Notes under the pieces: generated by a model | Database searches by the model: none | What the model was told of the DNA's origin: nothing | What the model saw: only the letters and a program-made list of their open reading frames with translations | DNA from: Alentia gelatinosa | Lineage: Eukaryota; Annelida; Polychaeta; Phyllodocida; Polynoidae | Length of the DNA stretch: 64,000 bases | Reading direction: 5' to 3' | NCBI GenBank assembly: GCA_950022655.1 | Contig: OX465588.1 | Location: 24,724,527-24,788,526 of the forward strand | Shown here: positions 23,501 to 32,719 of the stretch, piece by piece | Layout of the letters: each line of letters starts with the position of its first letter | How positions within the stretch are numbered: position 1 is the first letter of the stretch | Position numbers and translations under genes: made by a program

Positions 23501-25001
23501 TATGATATACAGAGCATAGTCATATTGTTAGTAAGTACGGGATGGCAGGAAAATGGTTTTGACGCAGTGTATCATTTCACCAAATTGTAATCAACTACAA
23601 TTCACTAATGTGGTTTGTGAATGTATATAAGCTTGTTGCAACAGTTACGCACTTGTTCTATTGCTTGGAAGAACGATAATGTATTATCGAATGCAATAAA
23701 GACTTCTTTTTTTTAAATACAAAAAAATTATCATACCTGAACATGTATGCCGCAGCTATATCCAAATAGGTCTTAGACCATCAGAGATCGGTTCGACTCA
23801 ACAGGTCTATGCAACACCTTGTCTATGAAACACCGCCCAAAGTAGGCTAGCATCCCCTCACCGATGTTTATCAGTATCGGCAAGAAATCACGACTTGTTA
23901 TATGTCCGTTATATGATACTATGATGTTAACGTACTATTCTTCCTTTTAGTGTTCAGTGTTGCCGTGTGGACGGCCGCCCGATGGACAGGAACGGGGTTC
24001 ATGCTGGGTGCTCGCAACGTGACATCACGGAAGTTGTGCGCGCCCATCGAGCCGGGAGCACGGTGTATGGTCGCGAAACCACAATCTGGCGACACCCGCT
24101 ACTGCCTGCTAGCCGTCAGCTGTCGGGACAAGGCCGGTGTGCTCTGTATACGCAAGAGTAGGTCAGTAAACAATATATCTTTAAAAAAATATATATTTTT
24201 GGACTATATATATATTTTTGTTATTATTATTTGGTACTAAGTATCTCTCAGACAGTGCTAAGGTTTTCAGATGTATCACGATAGGTCATTTACGTGCACG
24301 GACATCAGATCGTATACATCAAGAATCGAAGGAATTTAACAGGCAAAGGAGCCTAACAAATAATGGTGAAGTGATGATATAATTCATCCTATCTGGATGC
24401 TTTACAATGGTATAGTCGCACAATTGCTTTCATTAATCAGTACATTAGGGAACTAGTTAACCTAACTGGGACGGCTTATTGTACCGCGTTTTCTTTGGTA
24501 TTAATATTCTCATAATATTATTTATTAATTTCCGATTTTTGTGTCCGAATTTTGGTTGTTTATCATTTATTTAAATACTTCTGTCTTAACCAATGAGAAC
24601 GAGCTTTCAAAGTATGGTGGTACGGCACCATACCAGCACATTATGGTGGTACGTCTCTACTACCACTTGCATAGCAGAGGGTGGTATTCTGAGTATTTTG
24701 AGGCATAGGTGTATAGTACTAAATTTGTATATCGGATCACTTCTTCGATTTAGTGTAGTCTCCTCCTTGTGAATGTAATTCTAATTCGTCCATTTTTTGG
24801 GTACTTGTCTCTTGGCCGTTAGCTTCTATTTTACTCAAATCATTGGTCTTAGCTCGTATCAGAGGAATATATACATTTGTTCATCTATTATCCCAAATTG
24901 TTATCCAAAATACAAGTTATATTTGATTTGTTGCTCCAGAAAACCGTCAACGTCGACGTGACCCGGCCTGCACCAGACGACTAAAAGAGCGACAACTGTA
25001 G
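14520..25001 (+). CDS. Small secreted Cys-rich protein, colipase-fold-like C-terminus (4 exons)
   Basis: Exons 14520-14667, 18257-18391, 23951-24157 and 24940-25001 join in phase (all junctions phase 1) into 183 residues. Residues 1-20 are a signal peptide (MKAVTLALLSLLLLFRAGQA). About 26-49 is a short charged amphipathic helix, possibly a coiled coil. Residues 50-95 are basic with one Cys and several N-glycosylation sequons. The C-terminal 60 carry CAPIEPGARC, then Cys at spacings 12, 5 and 7, and a last Cys in a basic tail. That pattern (C-x-P...G-x-x-C ... C ... C ... C) recalls the second half of the dickkopf/prokineticin colipase fold, a family of secreted signalling modulators. Splice sites: gtgagt, ttctag, gtatgt, ttttag, gtaggt, ctccag. 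A second donor four bases later (gtcagt at 24162) would instead give a short tail ending PSTST. The exon 3 N-terminal part lacks the cysteines the fold expects. Structure is well supported, family only suggested. Confidence 0.6.
14871..15057. repeat. Fold-back MITE, CCCATTTCCATTGGCC family
   Basis: Inverted arms 14871-14913 and 15016-15057 match over about 42 bp (left begins CCTCATTTCCATTGGCTGAC; the right, reversed, begins CCCATTTCCATTGGCCGAC). It lies in intron 1 of the secreted-protein gene. Related termini occur at 57513-57824 and 59087-59235. Confidence 0.78.
15396..15833 (-). CDS. Gag-like N-terminal fragment (retroelement remnant?)
   Basis: A minus-strand frame from ATG 15833 runs 145 codons to 15396 in a GC-rich island (about 15420-16180) unlike its surroundings. 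It starts MAPPTTRAQASAST, is Ser/Thr/Ala rich, has a helical stretch (VETGLSDMSKKLDALIQLQT), and then an Arg/Asp-rich segment (RDRYAGDPYIQRELDREA). Such N-termini are common in gypsy Gag proteins. No zinc knuckle, LTR pair or pol follows, and a GTAAGC donor-like site sits at about 15442. It could be the 5' end of a truncated LTR element inserted antisense in intron 1, or an exon of an unrelated host gene. Confidence 0.33.
   Translation of the reverse strand: MAPPTTRAQASASTTTDQASESTVRESDHVDSASQAGSLRSARLVAVETGLSDMSKKLDALIQLQTQRSTGRASPPTVRSVAEVRTRDWAEDQAGCAMPPPRQLRDRYAGDPYIQRELDREAIHHDRTAGKLQSDIHVTRLISIA
16216..16893. mobile_element. Large fold-back element, 678 bp
   Basis: Arms of about 300 bp face each other. 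The outer 45 bp (CTAGGAGCAAATAGAATGTT at left, mirrored at right ending CTGCTCCTAG) match closely around the palindromic core TTCATCATTGATGAA. Farther in, identity falls but stays recognisable (for example the GGATCC-AAATACATCA and TGATTGGTCATGG segments). No coding capacity. It lies in intron 1 of the secreted-protein gene. Confidence 0.82.
16894..18256. other. Intron 1, remaining part
   Basis: AT-rich intronic sequence ending in the exon 2 acceptor. A short (TA) tract is near 18150. I see nothing else. Confidence 0.4.
18435..18729 (-). repeat. Hairpin-family element, copy A
   Basis: This is an inverted-orientation copy of the element at 52413-52704. Arms of about 60 bp (TGGTCCGTACTCCACCAAG / mirrored GGTGGAGTGCAGACCAAG) flank an apex containing CAAAGCGAAGCTGAGTG. 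The shoulder that follows is shared with the 52-kb copy (GGGAACTCAAACTCC and ATAGGCTTAACGTT when reversed). It sits 43 bp after exon 2 of the secreted-protein gene. Confidence 0.8.
18731..18954. repeat. MITE with GGATTCACACGGT termini, short copy
   Basis: Terminal inverted repeats (GGAATTCACACAGTTGGA; mirrored TCCAACCGTGTGAATA). The interior (ACAATTGCAGGGGAAAAA, GAATCTCAGCAGGATTTG, GTCTCAGACAAAC) matches the larger copy at 49726-50250. It abuts the hairpin element at 18435-18729. Confidence 0.78.
18955..20100. other. Intron 2, part
   Basis: No gene or clear repeat. Short imperfect repeats of CCAACCAG/CCAACTAG occur near 20010-20090. Confidence 0.35.
20110..21165 (+). pseudogene. Decayed non-LTR reverse transcriptase fragment
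   Basis: Interrupted frames encode recognisable RT blocks in order: FGFIPGRSIIQAIFELL, FFDFKKAFDSADLSILIDRL, HQGSILGPLLFMIS, MYVDDLVIY (the catalytic YxDD) and EIRYLGVIIDNRLNF. Several stops and at least one frameshift separate them, and the end is riddled with stops. It is of the same broad CR1/jockey type as the neighbouring intact LINE but clearly diverged and older. No endonuclease is seen. Confidence 0.82.
21168..21470. repeat. CCTGTTTCACTAGTTTCGTGAC MITE, with a duplicated left end
   Basis: A complete unit at 21305-21470 has inverted ends GACCTGTTTCACTAGTTT...mirrored to GAAACAGGTC. A second left terminus stands alone at 21168-21190, as if one unit inserted into or beside another. The interior words GCGGCACCAACAGTGCAAG and GCCATCTAGACATGTCAC recur in the copy at 39664-39856. 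It lies between the decayed RT fragment and the intact LINE. Confidence 0.82.
21521..23491 (+). CDS. LINE reverse transcriptase (CR1/jockey type), open frame
   Basis: The frame is open for 656 codons. Residues 1-100 are a basic linker typical of the region between endonuclease and RT. The RT domain has LYIDIKKAFDCVDHKLL (AFD at about 297), CGVPQGSILGPLLFLIYINE (about 348-367) and the catalytic YADD at 380-383. A C-terminal tail ends with GISFWNALPENAQ, as in CR1/jockey/Rex-like elements. It copies the element RNA at a nicked target site. The apurinic-type endonuclease that should precede it is absent, so the copy is 5' truncated near 21470-21520, next to the MITE; the listed start is simply the first codon after an in-frame stop. 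An uninterrupted frame suggests recent insertion. It lies in intron 2 of the secreted-protein gene, same strand. Confidence 0.9.
   Translation: MHSRTIRKDIRRNKKLCRAFIKKKRADQEARNIAMVEMKRLKKKINKSIHVARKNYIEQNLRINKSDPKKYWRSINDLMSPKDKQKEATCFSVNDMILPISKCASHVNKYFCNIGDNLKTNLGNDCMLSYVRRSNENGFEINEEEITVTKVVKLLRKIDIEKSSGIIGLKCELLKNMLIRCANLFTLLLRHSIRCNVFPKLWKTGRISPLPKQGDLTQVSNCRPVCILPIPGKILERIIHQQLYEFLEDKGFFYEKQFGFRKLRGTGCAVLSLVMKLHENSNDQYLSTALYIDIKKAFDCVDHKLLQYRLSEAGLGIKLITWIESYLQERSCYTSYGEYNSETKPVNCGVPQGSILGPLLFLIYINELPSCIAGDTIIMYADDLVVISKAKKLRALEEKTRLNCDRLENWYTSNMLSINVKKTRKVYHRNPRNVKLENRQPIYMKGEKVTATNDMIYLGAIVDSELKFDKHGAKLTKTLSDKGYLFRRIRKYMSKSTAIRVNKTCILPLMDYCSFLLEGSKQSTVEKLNRGLNRNLRTVLGRGAYVDDRPIRTEELLTKCEVSDPDERGKVLLLGLIRSLNSLKQIRKKMVGIYEVERQTRSKNKDNLYLPFPRNEKFRKSSGYKGISFWNALPENAQKTESKILFKKAVLSVIRK
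23492..23722 (+). mobile_element. LINE 3' untranslated end
   Basis: Sequence downstream of the RT stop ends with AATAAAGACTTC followed by a T-rich run and aaatacaaaaaaatt. AATAAAG just before the end is common for CR1/L2-type elements, so the insertion boundary is probably near 23720. Confidence 0.55.
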
Positions 25002-26029
25002 ATCGTCTCGCTAATAGTCGTCAGGTGGTGCTTGATGACGCAATATCATCACCAAGAATCGTCGACTAAGACGGTAGACTAGTTGGTACAGGGCTCTCTA
25101 TACATGTACATACATATTTCGTTTCCCATATAGTCATAGCGTAACGTTGTTTTATCCTGTGTATCTGTGTACAGAACTGTTGATACTCGTTGTGATATTG
25201 ATATATGTTGTGGTATTGAGCACATGCCGATTCCTCCCCAATGTGTTTTTTTTAACTGATTTTGACAGGATACACATTTCTTGGCTTTATCAGAATATGT
25301 TCCAAAGAGGAAAGTGATTTATCATCAACAATTTTGGTCAGTCTGTGCCCGTATTATTGTTGTTCTCTTTTTTTGATGAAGTAAAGTTTATTGACATAAA
25401 AGAATTCATCAATTACAATGACGATCCTCCATCTATATGTCCTTAAAACTAGTACATGTAATATACATCCCTGTGTCTTAAAGGTATACACAATATTATT
25501 GGCTATTGGCAAATACACAGGGATGCGATGCTATTTCCCTCCCGACCGCCGTTGGGTGTTAACAATATTCTGTCCGACGATCACATCTTTATCGACTCAT
25601 CCGCAGAGAGCCCTATTAGTGCAGATCCTTTCATCCGATATACACGTATTATATACCGCTTTGTAGGAACGATAGAGGCAAATATATATTTAAAAATTTA
25701 ATTCCCAAAATCTCGGAAAATCGGGTGACGAGGCGTGTTGAGAGACCGAGTAAAAAAAAATGTCTTAGTCACAAAGAATACAGATCCTCATCTGTTTTTA
25801 GTGACCTAGAAATTTGGAAATATATTTCCCAAAATCTCAACTAAATCGTAAGTTATCTTACTCAATGTTTTGGGGAGCTGTGGTTTTGATCTCAATTGAG
25901 TCGATGTATGAGGGTATCATATAACATAGATAACATTGATACCAATTCATTCCGATGGGTGAGATTCGGGGTTAAGTGTCAGTCTTATGGGATTTACAAT
26001 TGTACCATTGTATATTTGGCCATTATTCT
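25002..26029. other. 3' flank of the secreted-protein gene
   Basis: Noncoding. No canonical AATAAA could be fixed within the first few hundred bases. A short inverted repeat (GACGACTA / TAGTCGTC) spans the end of the coding region and the start of this flank. Confidence 0.4.
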
Positions 26030-29000
26030 TTAACCCATTCGCGGCGGGTGATGCCTGCAGGCATCACCACGGTATATCGGGTGATGCCTGGAGGGCACAC
26101 CACGGTAGATCGGGTGATGCCTGGAGGCATCATTTTCGAGAAATTTACGAAAACAGACTATATATACAGAAATAGTGGAAGAACAAACCTGAAATTTTCA
26201 CAGAATGTAGGAATGATACGTTTATTTATAAATATCTATCGAAAATGAGACAAAAGTTGGTCACATGACCTTTCAATCGAATAAATGCAGGAAATACGAA
26301 CAAGAGAAGACAACCGGGCGGAATCGCCACTCCAACCCGCCAACATGGAGGGTTCTGACTGTAGGGGGTCTATTTTCGATTGATATTTCGAATTCTTTAC
26401 TCGTCCAAACTGGACAATATTATACGGGAACAAACCTCACAGTGTGGAGAATATTCCCATATAAGTCACTGCTGATATATTGAATGTTAAAACCTTGTGC
26501 GATATGATTTTCTAACTCGACTAGATTTGATTTTCATTGTCGGCGTCCCTCCCACCATTCAGTGTAGTGCGCAGTTCGACGATCACATTAATCTATTTAT
26601 TTTCTATCTTCCTCTCGTCCAAACTGCTTAATATATATACTGAAATGAACCTCAGAGTCTCGGCTTTGCTCCTATCTAAATCCCTGCTCGTTTATTTAAG
26701 GTTAAAAGCCTGTACAAAATGATTTTGAAAAATACATTTTACGCTTGACAACTCCGTGATAACCCATCTCCACAGTAGACGCCATGTTGATGCAAGTCAA
26801 AATATTCACTCCGTAAGGCCTATGTTCTGACTAATATATTACAAATTCTACTCGTCCAAACTAGACAATATTATACAGGAAGAAAGCTAGGAGTGTGGGG
26901 AACATCCTCGTATAAGTCACTTTTCATATATTTAATGTTAAATCCTTGTGCGAAATGATTTCCTAACTGGCCCAGATTTGCTTGTCGTAGTCGGCGTCTC
27001 CCCCCACCACTGAATCGACAGCTCGGTTCGATGTCAATATCTTTAATTCATTTACTATTACTTCCACTCGTTCAAACCTGACAATATATATACTGGAATA
27101 AACCTCAGAGTCTCGGCTTTGCTCTCATCTACTTCCCTGATCGTATATATAACATTAAAACCCTGTACGAATTGATTTTCAAATCGACCTATTTCCCCGT
27201 CCGTTCCGTTTCAACCGCTCTCCACAGTAGACGCTATGTTGAAGCAAGTCAAAATATGAACCGTGTAAGGTGCAACGGTTAATTCGATCATCATGTTAAT
27301 TCTCGATCAAAATGCAAAATATTACACGGGAACAAACCTCAGAGTGTGGGGAATATCCTCGTATAAGTCATTGTTCGTATATTTAATGTTAAACCCTTGT
27401 GCGAAATGATTTCCTAACTCGCCCAGATTTACTTGTCATAGCCAGCTTTGCCAGCGTTTACCCCCCACCACTGAGTCAAGTGTGTGGTCGATGGCAATAT
27501 CTTCAATTTATTTTCTACTACTTCCACATGTTAAACCTGCTTAGTATTTATACTGGAATAAACCTCAGAGTCTCGGCTTTGCTCCCATATAGCTCCCTGA
27601 TCATTTATCTAACGTTAAAAGTCCATACGAATTGATTTTCAAATCGACCCATTTCCCTGTCAGTGCCGTGTCAAACCCCCTCAGCAGTTGACGCTATGTT
27701 GAAGCAAGCCAAAATATGAACCGCGTAAGGCGCAACGGTTAAATTCGATCATCAAGTTAATTCTCCATCAAAATGTAAAATATTATACGGGAACAAACCT
27801 CAGAGTGTGGGGAATATCCTCGTATAAGTCATTATTCGTATATTTAATGTTAAATCCTTGTGCGAAATGATTTCCTAACTCGCCCGGATTTGCTTGTCGT
27901 AGTCGGCGTCTCCCCCCACCACTGAGTCGACAGCCCGGTTCGATGTCAATGTCTTTAATTCATTTACTATTACTTCCACACGTTTAAACCTGACAATATA
28001 TATACTGGAATAAACCTTGGAGTCTTGGCTTTGCTCCCATATAGCTCCCTGATCATTTATCTAATGTTAAAAGTCCATACGAATTGATTTTCAAATCGAC
28101 ATCTAATGCTGTCACTCCCGTGTCAACCCCCCTCCGCAGTTGACGCCATGTTGAAGCAAGCCAAAATATGAACCGCGTAAGGCGCAACGGTTTAATTCGA
28201 TCATCATGTTAATTCTCGATCAAAATGTAAAATATTATACGGGAACAAACCTCAGAGTGTGGGGAATATGCTCGTATAAGTCACTGTTCATATATTTAAT
28301 GTTAAATCCTTGTGCGAAATGATTTCCTAACTAACCTACATTGCCAAGTGTTTCCCCACCCACACAGCTTAGTGCGTAGTTCGATGTCGGTTATGTTTTA
28401 TTTATTTTCTATTTATCTAGCCGTTTAAACTTTACGAAATTTATATAGGAACAAACCTTAGAGTGTGGAGATTCGTTGTATATATGTCTCCACTAATTTC
28501 CTGAAGGTTTAAACCTTGTGCCAGATCATTTTCCACATGTTGTCTTTGCACTGCGGTGAAGGGAGTTGCTGGATTTGAAAGTGGCGACCACAAACACGCC
28601 AGGCTGGGGCGAAGCCACATATACAACTCCTTGGTGAAATCGACTCGTACAGAACCAGCAAAGAATATAATCATATTAATATCACAGGGGGGAGATTCAG
28701 CAGGCTTTTTTGTTTCTTCCAGTATAATCCAATAGTGATGTCATAACGTATTGTAGGGGAAATCAACCAAAGCCGAAGTGAGGTGATGGCTAAACAATTC
28801 GGCTTTCGTAGTATTGGCTTCATTGACACCGCACTGTGTAGAATGTCGATAGGTTCGGCGCCTTGGTAAATATCCATTTTCTCCCGTTATTTAGCGTCTA
28901 TATGAATAAACCAGACACTGCCAGAATCGTGAAGACGTGTAGAATATTCCCAGGGTGATGATTAATGATGTCAATGCATTTTGTATGGGTGACACACCAG

Positions 29001-29579
29001 CAAAGTTATAACTCTCCAGAACCGCACCTTCGCAGCCTGGCGTTGTCAATATAAACTACTGGCACAGTTATTTTTCGATCGATGTCTCAACTTGTTCCAG
29101 GCCGTACGGGTTGATCTGCAGGCTATTTCTCCAAAATAACGACCCACACACGTAGGGAATATATATATATTGCTCCTCTTCCGCTGGCAGATTCATATTC
29201 GAATAATCCAATATATAAATCCAGGTTCAAAGACATAAGATGCTTGCCAGCGTCTGTACCCTTGCGGGCGCCATTTTTTTTGGTTTGAACCTTGTCCAGT
29301 TACCCATACTTGTTTCTGGATTTTCTCTATAATTCTTTAAATATACCATACCAAATTCTCAGAGGAGTTAGAATATAGTCATAGGAAGACAACAGTGTCA
29401 ACAACTTTTATTGTTATTTACCATAAATTCGATAAAACAAATATTTCTAAACAGACATCGTGGCGCCGACCCAGATCTGGGCCGGAAGCGTATATAGGCC
29501 CGCCGCCAAGCGGTAGAATCTAACTGTTACCCGGGCTGACTTCGCGCGCTCTGAAAATGGCCCGCCGCGAATGGGTTAA
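26030..29579. mobile_element. TTAA-flanked piggyBac-like non-autonomous element (3.55 kb)
   Basis: The ends are perfect 15-bp inverted repeats CCCATTCGCGGCGGG (26034-26048 and 29561-29575), each bordered by TTAA, the target duplicated by piggyBac transposases. Just inside the left end are palindromes GATGCCTGCAGGCATC and GATGCCTGGAGGCATC, plausible transposase-binding sites. There is no transposase frame. The interior is an array of about 451-461-bp units (26400-28450) followed by 1.1 kb of unique sequence. Only TTAA, TIR sequence and absence of coding are directly seen; the superfamily is inference. Confidence 0.78.
26390..28450. repeat. Tandem array of about 451-461-bp dimeric units inside the TTAA element
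   Basis: The word GCGAAATGATT(T)CCTAACT (first copy GCGATATGATTTTCTAACT) recurs at about 26499, 26950, 27401, 27862 and 28314, spacings 451, 451, 461 and 452. Each unit has two related halves of roughly 220 bp. One carries CAGAGTGTGGGGAATAT...CGTATAAGTCA; the other carries CAGAGTCTCGGCTTTGCTC. Both begin with a CTCGTCCAAAC-like word and end with GTTAAA...CTTGTGCGAAATGATT or its variant. Confidence 0.85.
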
Positions 29580-31260
29580 GAATTAAATCAATACAAACCA
29601 TAGATAAGTAATAGAAAGCATCGTGATTTGGATGAAATAATATCGAAGTTATATGGTACTATTTGGGACGTAAAATGTGTTTATTCGGGATTAAAACATT
29701 TTTTATTTTGTAACTTTGATTCTAGCACCCCAGTTTTTATCTTAAAACTTTTGAGTCTTGCACCCCAGTTGTGTATGGAGCCCATCCATTATTATACTCA
29801 AGAGACTCAGTTATTATACCAGGCGGTTATAAACCATTGGACCGAACTGTATATCTGATAGGGACTTCGACATGTTTAACCAGGGTTTGAAGTAATATGA
29901 TTCTTAATGTACTTCTTTATTAGCCAAGCGGAGTCCAAAGTCATGTCTGTGTACTTGTTATTTATTGAATGAGGATACATTGTATAAATGAACGCACCAG
30001 AGGGGAGTCAATATATGACCCCTGACAGTTAGCCAGCACGACTGGCCTTTGCTTCTATGTATTGTATGTGCTACAAATTCAATGTGATATACAAACGACA
30101 GGGAATACATGCATTTGACTTACTCTGTACATATACTTGCTGCAAACTTATTCGAGTACAAATTGTATGTAAACTTATTAGAGCTGATATACTTATTAAG
30201 GAAAAGATAATATAGACATGCTTGGAATATCTATACCCAAAGAACAAAACCGAGTTGATATGTATGTATAGGGAGATAGATGTCTCAATATAGCCTCAGT
30301 AATTCGAGGATCTTCACTCTTTCTAAAATTCGTATCTAATGGTTTCACATAAAGGGAAAGGAACCAGAAAAATCAACAGTTGTAAAAAAGTCAAACAAAA
30401 TTGATATAATCTTCTTATCAAACACTGGCTGCCACTTAATTTGTTTGTGGAAAGTATCAATTTGCAGGCAGGTGTATCTAAATATCCACTTGTGCACAGA
30501 GTTTTAGATATGTCCATGAAGGGAGTTCAAGGAGATAATTCAACTTAGTAAATTGTAGTGCATAAAGGTTCTGACCCTATTAATCATTCATAGATCATGA
30601 TCAAGCTAATTTGATCTCGGAGACGAGAAACAAATATTATGGTTTTATGTCGCTACTCTATGTACGTTATCAAACTTTTTTATTGAAACAAGCTGAACAT
30701 TTCATCAAAGCTGTGGTTCATATTAAGATGGGTTCCTTAAATGATTGGGAAAGGCAGGAATGCTACATGTACATGAAATTCAACTTTCATTAAAATGTTA
30801 TACAAAATCGATTATTTGTTGGCTCTTAATTTAGCTATCAGGAAGTTAAAACTGGTTTTGTCGGTAACTCTAAGCGCGCAAAGAACACAAGAGCACAAAA
30901 CAAGTGGTAATAGATGTCTCTACCATTGCTAGTGTTTTGGTTACCACCCTGTAGATGAATTTTCCCAAATTAAAACTCTCCGCATCCAAAATAATGAATA
31001 CAGTATAGTTGCAATTTGCATCTTATATGTGTCCCGGATTCCCAGTCTTCCTTCCTATTCCTGATTGATGAGCCTTTTCTTTCGAATTTTGAGTGAGTGG
31101 TAAGAATCAACAGTGTGTATATTACCGATCAGATTCTACAGGTTTTATATATAAATATCGATTTGTAGGGGATAACCAGCCGATTTATAGATACGGAATC
31201 CGTTTGCAAATATTTTGCTTAGGTCAAAAGTTATCAAAGTTTGAATCATTTTCTGTGAAT
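29580..31260. other. Noncoding
   Basis: AT-rich sequence without a recognisable gene, repeat terminus or RNA. Confidence 0.4.
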
Positions 31261-31264
31261 ACAC

Positions 31265-31760
31265 ATCTTCTGACTTTTTAGCGTGCAATGATGGCTAAGA
31301 CAAGACTTTCCACCGTGGACAAATGTCAAAGTCTGACCTTTTACCGTGCAATGATGGCTAAGCCCTTACTTTTCACCATGGTAAAATATCAAAGTCTGAC
31401 TCTTTAGCGTGCAAAGATGGCTAAGCCCTGACTTTTTACCGTGGAATATGTCAAAGTCTGATTTATTAGCATGCAATGATGGCTAAGCCCTGACTTTTCC
31501 CCATGGTAAGATATCAAAGTCTGACTCTTTAGCGTGCAATGATGGCTTGGCCCTGACTTTTCACCTTTGGAAGGTGTCAAAGTCTGACCTATTACCGTGG
31601 AATGATGGCTTAGCCCTGATGTTTCACCAAGGAAAAATGTCAAAGTCTGACTTTTTTGCGTGTAATGAAGGTAACGACCTGCCTTTTCTCAGACTTTTTG
31701 TAGATTCACGGTAAATCCAATGGGACAGGTCAATTTCAAAGTCTGACTCCATACCAAGAA
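31265..31760. repeat. Minisatellite, 61-62-bp unit
   Basis: About seven units contain TCAAAGTCTGAC, TTAGCGTGCAATGATGG and CTAAGCCCTGACTTTTCAC. Units alternate slightly (CCATGG or CCGTGG versus other words before the next TCAAAGTCTGA). An open minus-strand frame over the array is a by-product. Confidence 0.88.
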
Positions 31761-31863
31761 AAGGGTCAGCAATTTTTACTTCGCCCCCCTCCCCCTTTCA
31801 AAATGTTCTGACACCCCTGATTATTGATGTCATACATCGACATTCGATAACCGACTCTCACCG

Positions 31864-32109
31864 ATCAGATGGTCGGGATGAATATGGAACAAATGCCGAC
31901 GTCTTCGATTCTACCATTGCTTGTGTCAAGCGAAAGTCCGCCTGACTAGTCTCAGTCAGTTGAAGGTCTGGACACACCCTGGGGGCTGTTGAATAAAGTT
32001 CGTTCGTTTCTGGTGTTGGTGCTAGACGATGCGACAACTCTAACGATAAACGACATCCTAGACGGTATTTTCCATTCAGTTTTGTATAATAACACAAAAG
32101 ATAACGCAT
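31864..32109 (-). other. Weak exon-like segment
   Basis: A minus-strand open stretch (SLELSHRLAPTPETNELYST and on) ends at a good donor (ATCG|gtgaga) near 31864, with possible acceptors ttatcgttag or cgtctag upstream. It could be a late exon of the CARD gene or a chance frame; phase could not be tied to any neighbour. Confidence 0.2.
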
Positions 32110-32153
32110 TTGAAGAGCGTTAGGTTACTCTTATCGTCAAAAGATCTTATGCT

Positions 32154-32504
32154 TAACCCTTTCCCTGCAGCACCCAGTTCCCCTGCTAAGCATTACACGG
32201 CAGGCATTGTCTGCTCAAAAGACCCTGCTACGGCAGGCACCTTTTTTTGGAAATAACAATGTCATGTGATGTGTTATGTGATTTAAGTAATTTACCTTGG
32301 TGACTAATCATATTTTGTTATACCAAATTAAAGGTCAATATGGCTCTTATACTGTTTCAAAATTTCTTTTAAATCAAACAATTATATTTTTATCTATTGA
32401 ATTTTGTATATAAGTATCAATGATGCCCCTAAGATGCCTGAAGGCATCTTCCTGCCGTCGCCAGGGGAATGCCTGGAGCCATCTTCCTGCTGTGAAAGGG
32501 TTAA
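32154..32504. mobile_element. TTAA-flanked MITE, CCCTTTC termini (351 bp)
   Basis: TTAA at 32154-32157 and 32501-32504 encloses imperfect inverted ends (CCCTTTCCCTGCAGCA; the right end, reversed, CCCTTTCACAGCAGGAAG). A subterminal GATGCCTGAAGGCATC matches the palindrome in the 26030-29579 element, as do GGCAGGCA-type words. No coding capacity. CCCTTT ends plus TTAA fit piggyBac-derived MITEs. Confidence 0.75.
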
Positions 32505-32561
32505 GACACATTAGTTTATACAACACTATGACCCCACTGACGATTCTAAAGGAAGATTTTG

Positions 32562-32681
32562 TCGTTCGTAGTTTCTTCCAACGCCCCCTGATCTTTCCGG
32601 CGACGGTCGCGAGCACCGGGTCCTCTCTCAGGTCTGAGATGAGATCCTGGAAGCCGGGATGGATGGGTATTAATTGTCTCT
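32562..32681 (-). other. Candidate exon beside the TTAA MITE, possibly death-domain-like
   Basis: On the minus strand an acceptor (cttttgccag) is followed by an open GC-richer block reading RQLIPIHPGFQDLISDLRED then PVLATVAGKIRGRWKKLRTT, and a possible GTCAGT donor after AGAATC. The VA..I...WKKL arrangement recalls the first helices of a death domain, which would suit a CARD protein upstream on the same strand. The phase does not match exon 3 of that gene directly, so an intervening exon would be needed. Weak. Confidence 0.25.
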
Positions 32682-32719
32682 GGCAAAAGTGAGGTAAGCT
32701 ATGAGGAGGGCAATACATG

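Noticed and set aside
31404..31643. 79-codon frame of HHCxxxxQTL repeats
   Set aside because: Minisatellite translation, no gene context.
31265..31760. CRISPR-like regular array
   Set aside because: The whole 61-62-bp unit repeats with gradual divergence; there are no unique spacers and the genome is eukaryotic.
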